A DNA stretch of 61,887 nt from NCBI GenBank assembly GCA_029881795.1, contig JAOULX010000018.1, positions 1-61,887 on the forward strand. Reading direction: 5' to 3'. A program made the translations under genes and the position numbers. The notes beneath the pieces are model-generated. The model worked only from the letters and a program-made list of their open reading frames with translations. It was not told the origin of the DNA and did no database searches. Origin of the DNA: Gammaproteobacteria bacterium (lineage in GTDB: Bacteria > Pseudomonadota > Gammaproteobacteria > SZUA-229). Below are positions 39,829 to 49,369 of the stretch, one piece after another; position 1 is the stretch's first letter; every line of letters begins with the position of its first letter.

Positions 39829-40482
39829 ATGAATTTCAAACAAGCCCGCTTTAATATGGTTGAACAACAGGTGCGCCCCTGGAATGTACTCGACCCTGCG
39901 GCGTTAGCCGTTATGTCAGAAGTACCCCGTGAAAACTTTGTCGCCCCGGCTTATAAAACACTGGCTTACGGCGATTATGGTGTGCCTATCGGCAACAATC
40001 AGGAAATGCTGAAACCGGTTCTGGTTGGTCGTTTGCTGCAGGCCCTGAGCATCCAACCAGATGAAATCGTGCTTGAAGTGGGCACCGGCACCGGTTATTT
40101 AACGGCTTGCCTAGCGAAACTGTCCGCGTATGTCTACAGCGTTGATATCAATGCCGATTTTCTGCCCGAGGCCAAGAAAAACCTGACCTCACTGCAAATC
40201 GACAATGTTTCTCTGCAGACCGGTGATGCCTCTGCCGGCTGGGCTGAAAGACCACTATATGATGTCATTGTCATTACCGCTTCAATGCCCGAAGTGCCTG
40301 ATTGCTATAAAACATCATTAGAAATTGGCGGCCGTCTGTTTGTTGTCACCGGCGCATCACCGGTCATGCATGCCAAATTAATCACCCGGGTCGCAGAAGA
40401 TGTCTGGTCAGACGAAAATATTTTCGAAACTGATTTACCTGCCTTAGAGAACACCCGCTTAAAAGCCAGCTTCTCATTCTAA
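39829..40482 (+). CDS. protein-L-isoaspartate O-methyltransferase family protein
   Basis: 217-residue SAM-dependent methyltransferase of the Pcm family. The start MNFKQARFNMVEQQVRPWNVLD is the usual N-terminus of the group found beside rhodanese and tolC; ATG 39829 follows GGATGGA and is preferred over the ATG three codons upstream. Motif I is VLEVGTGTGYLTACLAKL, and YDVIVITASMPEVP follows. Classical Pcm repairs isoaspartyl residues; the role of this group is not proven. Next is a rhodanese 4 bp downstream. Confidence 0.88.
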   Translation: MNFKQARFNMVEQQVRPWNVLDPAALAVMSEVPRENFVAPAYKTLAYGDYGVPIGNNQEMLKPVLVGRLLQALSIQPDEIVLEVGTGTGYLTACLAKLSAYVYSVDINADFLPEAKKNLTSLQIDNVSLQTGDASAGWAERPLYDVIVITASMPEVPDCYKTSLEIGGRLFVVTGASPVMHAKLITRVAEDVWSDENIFETDLPALENTRLKASFSF

Positions 40483-40486
40483 ACTG

Positions 40487-40807
40487 ATGCAACAATTCAG
40501 CCCGGCCGAGCTCAGGAATTATCTTGAGCAGGCCACTATTCAGCCGCTGTTACTGGATGTCAGGGAACCCTGGGAATTTGATATCTGCGCAATAAAAGGC
40601 AGCCAGTTACTGCCGATGGCTGAAATAACGTCTAAACTAGATACACTGAACCCTGAGCAGGAGATCGTCGTGATTTGCCACCATGGCATCCGCAGTGCGC
40701 ATGTCTGCCGTTATCTCGAACACCAGGGGTTTACAAAAATGATCAACTTAGCGGGCGGAGTCGATGGCTGGGCACGTGACGTTGATTTGAATATGAGTGT
40801 TTACTAA
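40487..40807 (+). CDS. single-domain rhodanese-like sulfurtransferase
   Basis: 106 residues, one rhodanese domain. The active-site loop is ICHHGIRSAHVCRYL, with the catalytic cysteine first in CHHGIRS, followed by INLAGGVDGWARDVD. LLLDVREPWEFDI is the N-terminal substrate-binding part. Cytoplasmic. It follows the Pcm-like gene by 4 bp and precedes tolC by 53 bp, an order common in gammaproteobacteria; function in the operon is unknown. Confidence 0.93.
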   Translation: MQQFSPAELRNYLEQATIQPLLLDVREPWEFDICAIKGSQLLPMAEITSKLDTLNPEQEIVVICHHGIRSAHVCRYLEHQGFTKMINLAGGVDGWARDVDLNMSVY

Positions 40808-40860
40808 TATACGTTTATAGGCTATATTAGAAATCTCTAATATTTGATGGAGCGAACTAC

Positions 40861-42192
40861 ATGAGATTATCCAGATTCATCGCATTACCTCTGACTATCA
40901 CAGGCATCCTCAGTTTCAATAGTCACGCACTCACCTTACAACAAAGCTTTGAACTGGCTCAACAAAGAGATCCCCAGATATTAGCAGCCCGAGCTGAATT
41001 TGATGCGGCTATAGAAAGCATCCCTCAGGCACGTGCGGCTTTATTTCCTAACCTGCGACTGGACGCCTTCAGTGGCAACCGCGAACAAACAAGCTCTGAT
41101 ATTGTAGGCACTGATTTCAGCCCCAGCAGCAGTGATATCGACAATCAGGGTTATCAGCTGACCCTGACCCAGACTATTTATAACCACCAGATTTATAAAC
41201 AGCTTGAGCAGGCCAAAGCCTCGGTAGCCCAGGCTGCGGCATACTATTCAGTACAGCAGCAAGCACTGTTAATCAGAGTTGCCGACCACTACTTTAAAGT
41301 GCTGGCAGCCGACGATAATCTGCATTTTGCCAGTGCCGAGAAAAAAGCCGTGGCCAAACAGTTACAGCAAACACAAAAACGCTTTGAAGTCGGCCTCATA
41401 GCGATCACCGATGTAAAAGAAGCTCAGGCTCAATACGACATCACCGTAGCGCAAGAAATTGCCGCTATTAATCAGGCTGAAACCAGCAGAGAAGCGCTTC
41501 AGGTTATTATTAATCAGACCGTCGATAAGCTTTCTGCGTTGCCTGAAAGCATACCGCTGGAAGTACCTGCTCCCAACGATATCTCGCAGTGGGCAGAAAC
41601 TGCGCAACAACAGAATCTGGCGATCAAGGCCGCAAGCTATGCGCTGGAAGCAGCACAGGCTGCACGCAGCGCCAGTCGTGCCGGACACTATCCCAGCCTC
41701 AGCCTGCAGGCAACACAAACCAACACGGCTCTGGAAACCAGCAGCTCCAGCGCAGACACCGAGGACACGACGATCAGTCTTAATCTGAGTATTCCGCTCT
41801 TCAGTGGTGGCCTGACCTCATCACAAAGCCGCCAGGCCGGTTTCAAACTGAGTCAGGCAAGCGCCGAGCTGAGCTTACAGAAACGACTAGCAAGACAGCA
41901 AACACGCAGCGCTTTCCTCGGGCTAAAAGCCGCTATCGCCAGTGTTAACGCACTGAAACAGGCGCTGGTATCGAGTCAGAGCGCTGTTGAAGCCACCCAG
42001 GCTGGTTTTGAAGTGGGTACACGCACCTCGGTCGATGTGTTAAATGCACTGCGCAACCAGTACCGTTCTGAAAAAGACTACGCCCAGACCCGTTATGATT
42101 ATTTGCTTAATATGCTCAAGCTCAAACAAGCAGCAGGCACCCTGAGCGCTAACGATATCACCACTATTAACCAGTGGCTCAGCAAACACTAA
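40861..42192 (+). CDS. tolC: TolC family outer-membrane efflux protein
   Basis: 443 residues with a signal peptide (MRLSRFIALPLTITGILSFNSHAL). Two internally similar halves of long helices and beta-strands are seen: LTLQQSFELAQQRDPQILAAR and AARAEFDAA, GYQLTLTQTIYN, then SLNLSIPLFSGGLTSSQSRQA, VGTRTSVDVLNALRNQYR and RYDYLLNMLKLKQAAG. It forms the outer-membrane channel of tripartite efflux or type I secretion. Which pump uses it is not shown by the neighbours. Confidence 0.92.
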   Translation: MRLSRFIALPLTITGILSFNSHALTLQQSFELAQQRDPQILAARAEFDAAIESIPQARAALFPNLRLDAFSGNREQTSSDIVGTDFSPSSSDIDNQGYQLTLTQTIYNHQIYKQLEQAKASVAQAAAYYSVQQQALLIRVADHYFKVLAADDNLHFASAEKKAVAKQLQQTQKRFEVGLIAITDVKEAQAQYDITVAQEIAAINQAETSREALQVIINQTVDKLSALPESIPLEVPAPNDISQWAETAQQQNLAIKAASYALEAAQAARSASRAGHYPSLSLQATQTNTALETSSSSADTEDTTISLNLSIPLFSGGLTSSQSRQAGFKLSQASAELSLQKRLARQQTRSAFLGLKAAIASVNALKQALVSSQSAVEATQAGFEVGTRTSVDVLNALRNQYRSEKDYAQTRYDYLLNMLKLKQAAGTLSANDITTINQWLSKH

Positions 42193-42332
42193 AACACCAG
42201 TACTGCCTCTGCCGTGTTAGCGCTGCCCCGCCGGTAGCGTTAATACGCGGTCAAATCATGACTTCAGATTTTTAATCCAAAACTATTTCAAGCCTGCTAA
42301 AATAGCTGACACTTTAGTCACGGCCTGTCACA

Positions 42333-43256
42333 GTGAAACAAATTGCTTTAAAACAACTCATACTGAATCCGTTAAACTGGCCGAGCTGGTTTTTTCTGGG
42401 CCTGTTAAAACTGATGGTAATGCTACCACTGCGCTGGCTTGAATATTTTGGTATCGCTTTTGGCATGCTGGTTTATTATCTGCGCCCCTCGCGTGTTGAA
42501 GTGGCAAAAATAAATTTACGTATCGCTTTTCCAGACAAAAACGAGCAACAGATTCAGCAATTATGTAAAACAAATTTCAAACAACTTGGGATGGGTGTAT
42601 TTGAAGTCGGTCTGGCCTGGTGGCAACAGCGCCGATTAATTAAAACTGCGAAAATTAACGGTCTTCAGCATCTTACTCAGGCACTCGACAAGGGCAAAGG
42701 CGTTATATTATTAACCTCACATTTTACCTGTCTGGAAATCGGCGCACATATTCTCAGTGACAAAGTAGCTTTAGAGGCAGTTTATAAGCCGGCCAGAAAC
42801 AAAGTCTTTGATTACCTGATGGTGAAAAAACGCAGACAACATTTTCAGCACCTGATCAGCAATGACAGCCCGCGAAAAATGATCGCTGCCTTAAAACAAA
42901 ATCATGTACTGTGGTATGCACCGGACCAGAACCTGCGCGGCAAAGATATGGTGTTTGCGCCTTTTTTTAACCAGATGGCAACCGCCATTACTGCGCCATC
43001 GCGGCTGGCTAAATTAAGCGCTGCGGCACTGGTGCCTTATTATATAAAACGCCATAAAGATGCCGACAGCGACAGGCTTATTTATGAAATATTTATCCAA
43101 CCTGCTGTCAAAGATTTTCCCAGCGATGATATTGAACACGATGCCGCGACAATCAATCGGATAAATGAAGATTTAGTTCGCCATAACCCTGAGCAATATC
43201 TGTGGGTTCATAAACGCTACAAAACTCGCCCCGAAGGTGAAAAGCCGATTTATTAA
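42333..43256 (+). CDS. lpxL: lipid A biosynthesis acyltransferase (LpxL/HtrB type)
   Basis: Adds a secondary acyl chain to Kdo2-lipid IVA at the inner membrane. 307 residues, one N-terminal membrane helix, catalytic HX4E motif as SHFTCLEIG (H-FTCL-E), then YAPDQNLRGKDMVFAPFF. GTG start at 42333. It sits immediately before waaA (6 bp gap), the enzyme making its substrate, which supports the call. LpxL against LpxM cannot be settled. Confidence 0.88.
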   Translation: MKQIALKQLILNPLNWPSWFFLGLLKLMVMLPLRWLEYFGIAFGMLVYYLRPSRVEVAKINLRIAFPDKNEQQIQQLCKTNFKQLGMGVFEVGLAWWQQRRLIKTAKINGLQHLTQALDKGKGVILLTSHFTCLEIGAHILSDKVALEAVYKPARNKVFDYLMVKKRRQHFQHLISNDSPRKMIAALKQNHVLWYAPDQNLRGKDMVFAPFFNQMATAITAPSRLAKLSAAALVPYYIKRHKDADSDRLIYEIFIQPAVKDFPSDDIEHDAATINRINEDLVRHNPEQYLWVHKRYKTRPEGEKPIY

Positions 43257-43262
43257 GGCTTA

Positions 43263-44489
43263 ATGATTATGATATTAAGCTACCAGTTACTTTTATTTAT
43301 ATTGCTGCCGGTTTTTGCAGGCATCACGATCAGGCATTATCTGAACAACAAAGATGCTTTATATCTGTGGCAGCGCTGTGCTTTAAAATTACCCGGCATT
43401 TCTAAACCTGTCTGGTTTCACTGCGCCTCGGTCGGTGAAATCAATGCCGCCATTCCGCTGATTACACTGCAGCAGAAAAAATACCCGCAGCAAAAAATAC
43501 TGGTCACAACGAATACGGTAACTGCTGCACGCATCTGTCAGCAGCGCCTGAGTTTTGTCAGCCATTGTTATTTGCCGCTGGACTACCGGCTGTCTATCAG
43601 GCACTTCCTGAAGAAAATACAACCACAAAAACTCATCGTTCTGGAAACTGAAATCTGGCCTAACCTGTTTCAGTTATGCCACCAGCAAAAGATTGCAGTG
43701 GCGATTGTCAATGGCCGGCTTTCAGAAAAAACACTGAACACAAACTCATGGATCAGAAAAATTTATAAAACCAGCCTGAGCTATATCAGCAAAATCTACT
43801 GCCGATCTGAGGCTGACGCTGAGGGTTTTGAATTTTTACAGGCTGCGGCCGAGAAAATAGAATGCATCGGTAATTTAAAGTTTTCACTGGTCACACAAAG
43901 CACCGAGTCTGAAGCTAACCTGATCGGTCGTCAGTATGTACTGGCGGCGTCTACCAGAGAAGATGAAGAACTGGAAATCGTCACTATCTGGCAGCAGAGC
44001 GAACACCGTGATTTATTACTGGTTATTGCACCGCGACATCCACAGCGTAAAGACGATATTATTAATACACTTAAACCACTGGCTGCTGAAATAACCGTCA
44101 GAAGCCAGCATCAGCAGATCAGCGAACACACCGATATTTATCTGGCCGATACCATCGGTGAGATGGGCGCATTATTTCAGCACGCAGAATTTGTCATTAT
44201 GGGCGGCTCCTTTGTTAAAAAAGGCGGCCACAATATTTTAGAACCGGCCGCTTATTCCAAAGCCATTATTTACGGCCCGCATATGGAAAACTTTGCTGCG
44301 GAAAATATTCTTTTCCTCGAAAATGAAGCCGCGATTCAGGCTAACGACAGAGACAGTGCTGTCCGCTCGATCAGCCAGCTGATTTCGGATCAGCCTTTAC
44401 GCCAGCGACTTGGTAAAAACGCCAAACAACTGATGATAAAAAACCGCAATATAGCAGAACTTTATCTGCAAAAAATATCCCGTTTGTAA
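43263..44489 (+). CDS. waaA: 3-deoxy-D-manno-octulosonic acid transferase
   Basis: Transfers Kdo from CMP-Kdo to lipid IVA. 408 residues: an N-terminal membrane anchor (LSYQLLLFILLPVFAGITIR), then WFHCASVGEINAAIPLI with the catalytic Glu of ASVGE, LETEIWPNLFQLC, and the C-terminal GGSFVKKGGHNILEPAAYSKAIIYGP. ATG 43263 or 43269. Convergent with the Kdo kinase gene; the stops are 7 bp apart. Confidence 0.95.
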   Translation: MIMILSYQLLLFILLPVFAGITIRHYLNNKDALYLWQRCALKLPGISKPVWFHCASVGEINAAIPLITLQQKKYPQQKILVTTNTVTAARICQQRLSFVSHCYLPLDYRLSIRHFLKKIQPQKLIVLETEIWPNLFQLCHQQKIAVAIVNGRLSEKTLNTNSWIRKIYKTSLSYISKIYCRSEADAEGFEFLQAAAEKIECIGNLKFSLVTQSTESEANLIGRQYVLAASTREDEELEIVTIWQQSEHRDLLLVIAPRHPQRKDDIINTLKPLAAEITVRSQHQQISEHTDIYLADTIGEMGALFQHAEFVIMGGSFVKKGGHNILEPAAYSKAIIYGPHMENFAAENILFLENEAAIQANDRDSAVRSISQLISDQPLRQRLGKNAKQLMIKNRNIAELYLQKISRL

Positions 44490-44496
44490 CGCTATC

Positions 44497-45222
44497 TCAG
44501 GCTTTACCATCATAGCCAGCCAGTAAATCCTGCCAGGCCTGCTCGTTAAAATTAAAAACCTTCAGCTTATGCTGAAACTTATCCAGTGATCTTTTCAGGC
44601 GCAACAGGTTTTTAATTTTCCAATTATCCCTTGACCTGAATTCACACTGATCAAAATCAATCAGGTATACTTTTTGCTGCTGGTCGAGCATGATATTTTT
44701 TGCATTAAGGTCTGAATGATAGACTTTATTGTCGTGAAACTGACGGATACAATGCCCGATGTTATGCCAGAGTTCTGCAGGCAATGCATCTGCCTGCAGT
44801 ATCTCAGCCAGTGTTTTTGTCTGCTCTATGTATTCGGTAAGCAGATCTGCACGATAAAATAAAAAGGTTTTTGACACACTGGCTGCAACCGGCCTTGGCA
44901 CCGGCAGCCTGAGCGCAACCATCTGTCGCAGTAAATGCCATTCTTTCCAGGCCCGGGTGTTTTTTAAGCGCAAGCCAAAATACTGATCTGACAGCAATTT
45001 AGCAACCAGTCCGCCTCGTAAATAATGCCGTAAGGCCCAGATACTGTTTTCTGCCCGATAGAAACAGGTTTCACCACGGCCACCAGCACTGCCTGTTAGC
45101 GCATTTTTTTGTTTCATCGCGGCGCAGCTGAAATATTCCTCACAGGGATTTTTCATTAAAGCCGGATCAAATAGCAGCCAGCGTTTATTCAGTTTTTTAA
45201 TTTCAAACTCTTTCATATTCAT
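44497..45222 (-). CDS. kdkA: 3-deoxy-D-manno-octulosonic acid kinase
   Basis: 241-residue Kdo kinase that phosphorylates the single Kdo of lipid A, making the inner core negative. Protein-kinase-like motifs: HYLRGGLVAKLLSDQYFGLRL, VYHSDLNAKNIMLD (catalytic loop with Asp) and VYLIDFDQCEF (DFD metal site). Next to waaA. Presence suggests a WaaA that adds one Kdo, or a heptose-core route as in Haemophilus. Start overlaps the preceding gene's stop (TAATG), so the two are coupled. Confidence 0.9.
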   Translation of the reverse strand: MNMKEFEIKKLNKRWLLFDPALMKNPCEEYFSCAAMKQKNALTGSAGGRGETCFYRAENSIWALRHYLRGGLVAKLLSDQYFGLRLKNTRAWKEWHLLRQMVALRLPVPRPVAASVSKTFLFYRADLLTEYIEQTKTLAEILQADALPAELWHNIGHCIRQFHDNKVYHSDLNAKNIMLDQQQKVYLIDFDQCEFRSRDNWKIKNLLRLKRSLDKFQHKLKVFNFNEQAWQDLLAGYDGKA

Positions 45223-46625
45223 TATTCACACGTGTTTTTTTTCGACGTATTTTTTGACCTGTCTGTTACTTTATTTATCTCAAACTGATCCGCGACAACT
45301 GCCTGCTCATCGATAAATCGTGCCGTCAGTTTATCACCGTCAATATCCACAATCATTGATCCCGTTTTCGCTATCGACTGCGCCATAACCGGATGGTCAA
45401 AACTGCCGCTTAGCGCCTCAGCCGAAGAACCTATCACGGTATAGATACTGCCCTGATGAGGTGCCCTGCTCCGATTTTTATAAAACACCGGACCTTTTTG
45501 CAAAATTGATTCTGTGCGAAAAGTTGAACTGATTCCGTAATGACAGTCCACCAAATAACTGCGCTCATAGGAATGACTGTAACCGGATACCACCAGATCA
45601 ACACTGGCCTGCTCTAGTACGGGCAGCACGCGTTTACGCATATTAAACATTCTATTAGCGCTGTCTCTGGGGTCATTGGAGTTATGCGAACCGCGACTAT
45701 ACGGCGGGTGGTGCATGAATGCCAGCAACCACTTCTGTCGGCTCTGCTTTAAGTCGGCTTTTAACCAGCGAATCATCGCATCATCACTGCTATAAGCACC
45801 ATCATGACTGTCCAGAAAAATAAGATGTGCAGCACCGTAATCGACCGAGTAGTAACGCTCTGTGCCAGATGCCAGCCCGCCAGATTCTGCAGCCTGCGGC
45901 AGGCTGAAAATTTTAAAAAATGACCAGCCTCTGGCGTCATACTCACCATAAACAGGCCAGTACACATAATTTTTTAACAACGCCTGATAAGGCGAAAACA
46001 AGCCTTTCTGATAGCCTGAATTAGTACCCCGCTGGTCACCATTATCACCGCTACTGACGATCATATTAAGTGCACTCTGAGCCTGTCGGGGATGCTGTCT
46101 CAGCCAAGTTGTGATTGACTGACTGACGCTTTCTAGATTTTTGCCGGTTTGCCCGGAATTCCCCAGCAACCAGATCCGCAGAGGCTGGGGGCTATTGTTT
46201 TCGCTCGCCGTTTCAAACCAATAGCCGTCACCCTGACGATAGGGTTGCTGGTCCTGATAGATACTGTAATAGTAGCGGGTTGCAGGTTCTAACTGACTGA
46301 ACTGCATACTGTGAGCGTTTTTTGCGAAAGTCTCAGTCAATTCATAAAGCTGGTTATTGCGGCTGTTTCTTAGAACCACTCGGGCCTGTGAGCGGTGATC
46401 TGTCTGCCAGCGTATCGTTACATTTTTTGTACCGAGTGACTGAATATAGGGCTCACGGCTAGCCGTATATTGACTCCCCATATATAACACAGCCAGGTGT
46501 ATCACCAGCCCGACACAGGCTGCGAAAGCGGCAATAAACAACAATACCGCAGCACTATTAAAGTGCTGCTTTTTGGGCTTTAAAATCGCTGCAGCCTGAC
46601 CCCAAACTTTGTATTTCATCGCCAA
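45222..46625 (-). CDS. membrane-anchored purple-acid-phosphatase-fold protein with altered metal ligands
   Basis: 467 residues. One transmembrane helix (about 25-48), a fibronectin-III-like N-terminal domain (about 55-140) and a calcineurin-like phosphoesterase domain. The five metal motifs are changed: GNSG (155-158; Asp to Asn), GD (193-194, intact), GEYD where GNHE/GNHD is usual (227-230), MHHPPYS (intact His), and GYSHSYERS where GHxHAYERS is usual (first His to Tyr). So it is likely weakly active or catalytically different. It is coupled to kdkA. Periplasmic location is inferred from the helix. Confidence 0.75.
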   Translation of the reverse strand: MAMKYKVWGQAAAILKPKKQHFNSAAVLLFIAAFAACVGLVIHLAVLYMGSQYTASREPYIQSLGTKNVTIRWQTDHRSQARVVLRNSRNNQLYELTETFAKNAHSMQFSQLEPATRYYYSIYQDQQPYRQGDGYWFETASENNSPQPLRIWLLGNSGQTGKNLESVSQSITTWLRQHPRQAQSALNMIVSSGDNGDQRGTNSGYQKGLFSPYQALLKNYVYWPVYGEYDARGWSFFKIFSLPQAAESGGLASGTERYYSVDYGAAHLIFLDSHDGAYSSDDAMIRWLKADLKQSRQKWLLAFMHHPPYSRGSHNSNDPRDSANRMFNMRKRVLPVLEQASVDLVVSGYSHSYERSYLVDCHYGISSTFRTESILQKGPVFYKNRSRAPHQGSIYTVIGSSAEALSGSFDHPVMAQSIAKTGSMIVDIDGDKLTARFIDEQAVVADQFEINKVTDRSKNTSKKNTCE

Positions 46626-46749
46626 CCGTATTCAGATTTTTATCATTATTATGGTGTTAAATAGCCGACCAATCGCACTCACCCCAGCATATTTAGTGTG
46701 TTAATATACATCAATTCAAACACTTAATGTTGCTTCAATAAAATACGCT

Positions 46750-47802
46750 ATGTCTTTTATCTCCTCTCCGCCTGCCAGCCTGTGCATATTACGACTATCA
46801 GCCATTGGTGATGTAACGCATGTTTTACCGGCTCTTAACTGCATCCGTCAACAATGGCCAGATTGCAAAATCAGCTGGATTATCGGTAAGCTGGAACATC
46901 AGCTGGTGCATGATATTGCCGGGGTTGAGTTTATTATTTACGACAAATCAGCTGGCCGAGAGGCCAATAAAACCCTTAAACAAACTCTTAAAGGTCGCCG
47001 CTTTGATATTTTACTGCATATGCAAATTTCGCTGCGTGCCAGTCTTGCCAGCCGCCATATCCAGGCAACCTATAAAATAGGTTTTGATTTTAAGCGCGGC
47101 AGGAATTTTCAGTGGTTGTTCAGCAATAAAAAAATACCTTATGTTCCGCACCAGCATGTACTCGACAGTTTCCTTGAGTTCCCTAAGCTGCTCGGGCTGA
47201 ATACAGAGACTATCGAATGGCATATTCCGGTTCCTGAAAGCGATCGGTTATTCATCCAGAAAGCCACCCACAACAAGCGCTATGTGGTCATCAATCCCAG
47301 CGCCAGTAACGCTGTCAGAAACTGGGGGGCAGACCATTACGCCACGATCATTGATTATTTGTCGGAGCGCTATGGCTTGATCTGTGTGCTAAGCGGCGGT
47401 CCGTCTGATAATGAAATACGCCTCAGTCAGACCATTGCCGAAGAAACCAAAAACAAACCGCTGCTGCTGACAGGTCAGACCACACTTAAACAACTGGCCG
47501 CTCTTTTGCAGCAGGCCCAGTTGGTTATTGCTCCCGACACCGGACCGGCGCATATTGCGAATGCACTGGGAACCCCAGTCATCGGCTTATACGCCAATTC
47601 CAACCCATACCGGACCGGGCCTTATTCATGGCTCGATCTGTGTGTCAATTTATACCCAGAAGCCTTACTTGAAACCTATAACAAAACGGTCGAGCAGGTA
47701 CGCTGGGGGCGGCGGGTACGGCGTGATGACATTATGGAGTTCATAACAAAGGATCATGTTATCGACAAAATCGATCTGTTTTTAGAGCAGTGGCAGGACT
47801 GA
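46750..47802 (+). CDS. heptosyltransferase (glycosyltransferase family 9)
   Basis: 350 residues; adds heptose from ADP-heptose to the LPS inner core. ILRLSAIGDVTHVLPAL is the GT9 start with the GDVxHxLP motif, and VIAPDTGPAHIANALGTPVIGLY is the sugar-nucleotide site. WaaC (first heptose) is the likelier member because of the nearby waaA and kdkA, but WaaF or a third transferase is not excluded. Upstream it is divergent from the phosphoesterase gene. Confidence 0.88.
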   Translation: MSFISSPPASLCILRLSAIGDVTHVLPALNCIRQQWPDCKISWIIGKLEHQLVHDIAGVEFIIYDKSAGREANKTLKQTLKGRRFDILLHMQISLRASLASRHIQATYKIGFDFKRGRNFQWLFSNKKIPYVPHQHVLDSFLEFPKLLGLNTETIEWHIPVPESDRLFIQKATHNKRYVVINPSASNAVRNWGADHYATIIDYLSERYGLICVLSGGPSDNEIRLSQTIAEETKNKPLLLTGQTTLKQLAALLQQAQLVIAPDTGPAHIANALGTPVIGLYANSNPYRTGPYSWLDLCVNLYPEALLETYNKTVEQVRWGRRVRRDDIMEFITKDHVIDKIDLFLEQWQD

Positions 47803-47856
47803 ATTTCGCGCCTTAAACAGCGCGATATTTTAATCAAACTGTGCCGTTAATGACGG

Positions 47857-49290
47857 TTATTTTTCAATCTGTGCCGAGCGAATAATCTGACTGGTTGAAC
47901 AGCCATCTCTTAACGACAATATTTCAACACTGCCACCATGGCTGAGCACACACTCTGCACCAGCTATCTCCTCGACCTTATAATCACCGCCCTTGACTAA
48001 TAAATCCGGTAGCAGCTGACAAATTAAATGCTCTGGGGTGTCTTCTGAAAATGATACCACCCAATCGACAGCAGCGAGCGCAGCCAGTACCTCCATGCGC
48101 TGATGCAGGCTGTTAATCGGTCGCGAATCACCTTTTAAACGCTTAACTGAATCATCATCATTCACCGCGACAATCAGCCGGTCACCTCGGGCCACCGCTT
48201 CTGACAAGTACTGCACATGACCGGCGTGCAAAATATCAAAACAGCCATTGGTCATGACCACTCGCTGGCCATTGTTTTTACTGAATATTACTTCGCGTTT
48301 GAGTTCTTCCAGACTGACAATTTTCTGATGAAAATCGAGCTGAAATGAATCACTGGCAGCGCGTTTAAGTTCATCAGAATTGACACAGGCAGCACCCAGC
48401 CGGCCGACCACAATACCGGCTGCGATATTTGACAACAACGCCGCAGATGCAAAATCGGCTCCTGCCGCAATCGCCGCAGCCAGTACCCCAATAACCGTAT
48501 CACCGGCACCGGTCACGTCATACACTTCTCTGGCTTTGGTCGGCAAGGTTACGCTGGCTTTATTATTTTGCAACAGCGTCATGCCCCGTTCACTGCGGGT
48601 AACTAGCAGGGCCTGAAGCTTCAGTTGCTTTAACAAACCCTCGGCCTTTAACTGCAGATCATCATCATCACTACAGTGGCCAACAATCGCTTCGAATTCT
48701 GACAGATTGGGTGTCAGTAAACTGGCACCGGCGTATTTCTCGAAATTATGACCTTTAGGGTCAACCAAAACAAAGACACCGGCTTCGTTTGCCGCCTGTA
48801 TCAGTGGCTGCACATCTTGCAGACAGCCTTTATTGTAATCAGACAGCACCAGCACATCATATTGATTGATGTTTTTTATAATGGACTGATAGAAATCGGC
48901 AATATCCAGATCCGCCTGTGGGTCTTCAAAATCCAGCCGGATCAGTTGCTGGTGCCGACTCAGTACACGCAGTTTGGTAATGGTTTTGTAATTGTCCTGG
49001 GTGACGAATTGCTGGCTGATACCTTTCTCTGCCAGCAACGCCGACAAGATAGCCGCGGCTTCATCATCACCGACTATTCCTGCCAGTGTCACATTAGCCC
49101 CTAGTGAGGCGACATTCAGAGCCACATTAGCGGCACCGCCTGCACGGTCGACAGCAGTATTGATATTAACTACCGGCACCGGTGCTTCCGGTGAGACTCG
49201 GTTAGAATCACCACTCCAGTAGCGGTCCAGCATCACATCGCCGGCAACCAATACACGTGCTTTTGAAAAATCAGGGATTGTAACTGACAT
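47857..49290 (-). CDS. hldE: bifunctional heptose 7-phosphate kinase / heptose 1-phosphate adenyltransferase
   Basis: Two steps in ADP-heptose synthesis. 477 residues: an N-terminal ribokinase-fold kinase with VLVAGDVMLDRYW and YDVTGAGDTVIGVLA (catalytic Asp), and a C-terminal cytidylyltransferase-like domain with VMTNGCFDILHAGHVQYL (HxGH) and LRDGCSTSQI. It supplies the substrate for the heptosyltransferase 55 bp away on the other strand. Confidence 0.97.
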   Translation of the reverse strand: MSVTIPDFSKARVLVAGDVMLDRYWSGDSNRVSPEAPVPVVNINTAVDRAGGAANVALNVASLGANVTLAGIVGDDEAAAILSALLAEKGISQQFVTQDNYKTITKLRVLSRHQQLIRLDFEDPQADLDIADFYQSIIKNINQYDVLVLSDYNKGCLQDVQPLIQAANEAGVFVLVDPKGHNFEKYAGASLLTPNLSEFEAIVGHCSDDDDLQLKAEGLLKQLKLQALLVTRSERGMTLLQNNKASVTLPTKAREVYDVTGAGDTVIGVLAAAIAAGADFASAALLSNIAAGIVVGRLGAACVNSDELKRAASDSFQLDFHQKIVSLEELKREVIFSKNNGQRVVMTNGCFDILHAGHVQYLSEAVARGDRLIVAVNDDDSVKRLKGDSRPINSLHQRMEVLAALAAVDWVVSFSEDTPEHLICQLLPDLLVKGGDYKVEEIAGAECVLSHGGSVEILSLRDGCSTSQIIRSAQIEK

Positions 49291-49369
49291 TGTTTTATCC
49301 GGTCTCTGTTGAGATTATTTGTATTCTTTCTGTTGCTGGAAATATTGGTCGGTATTGACTGACTGCAAA

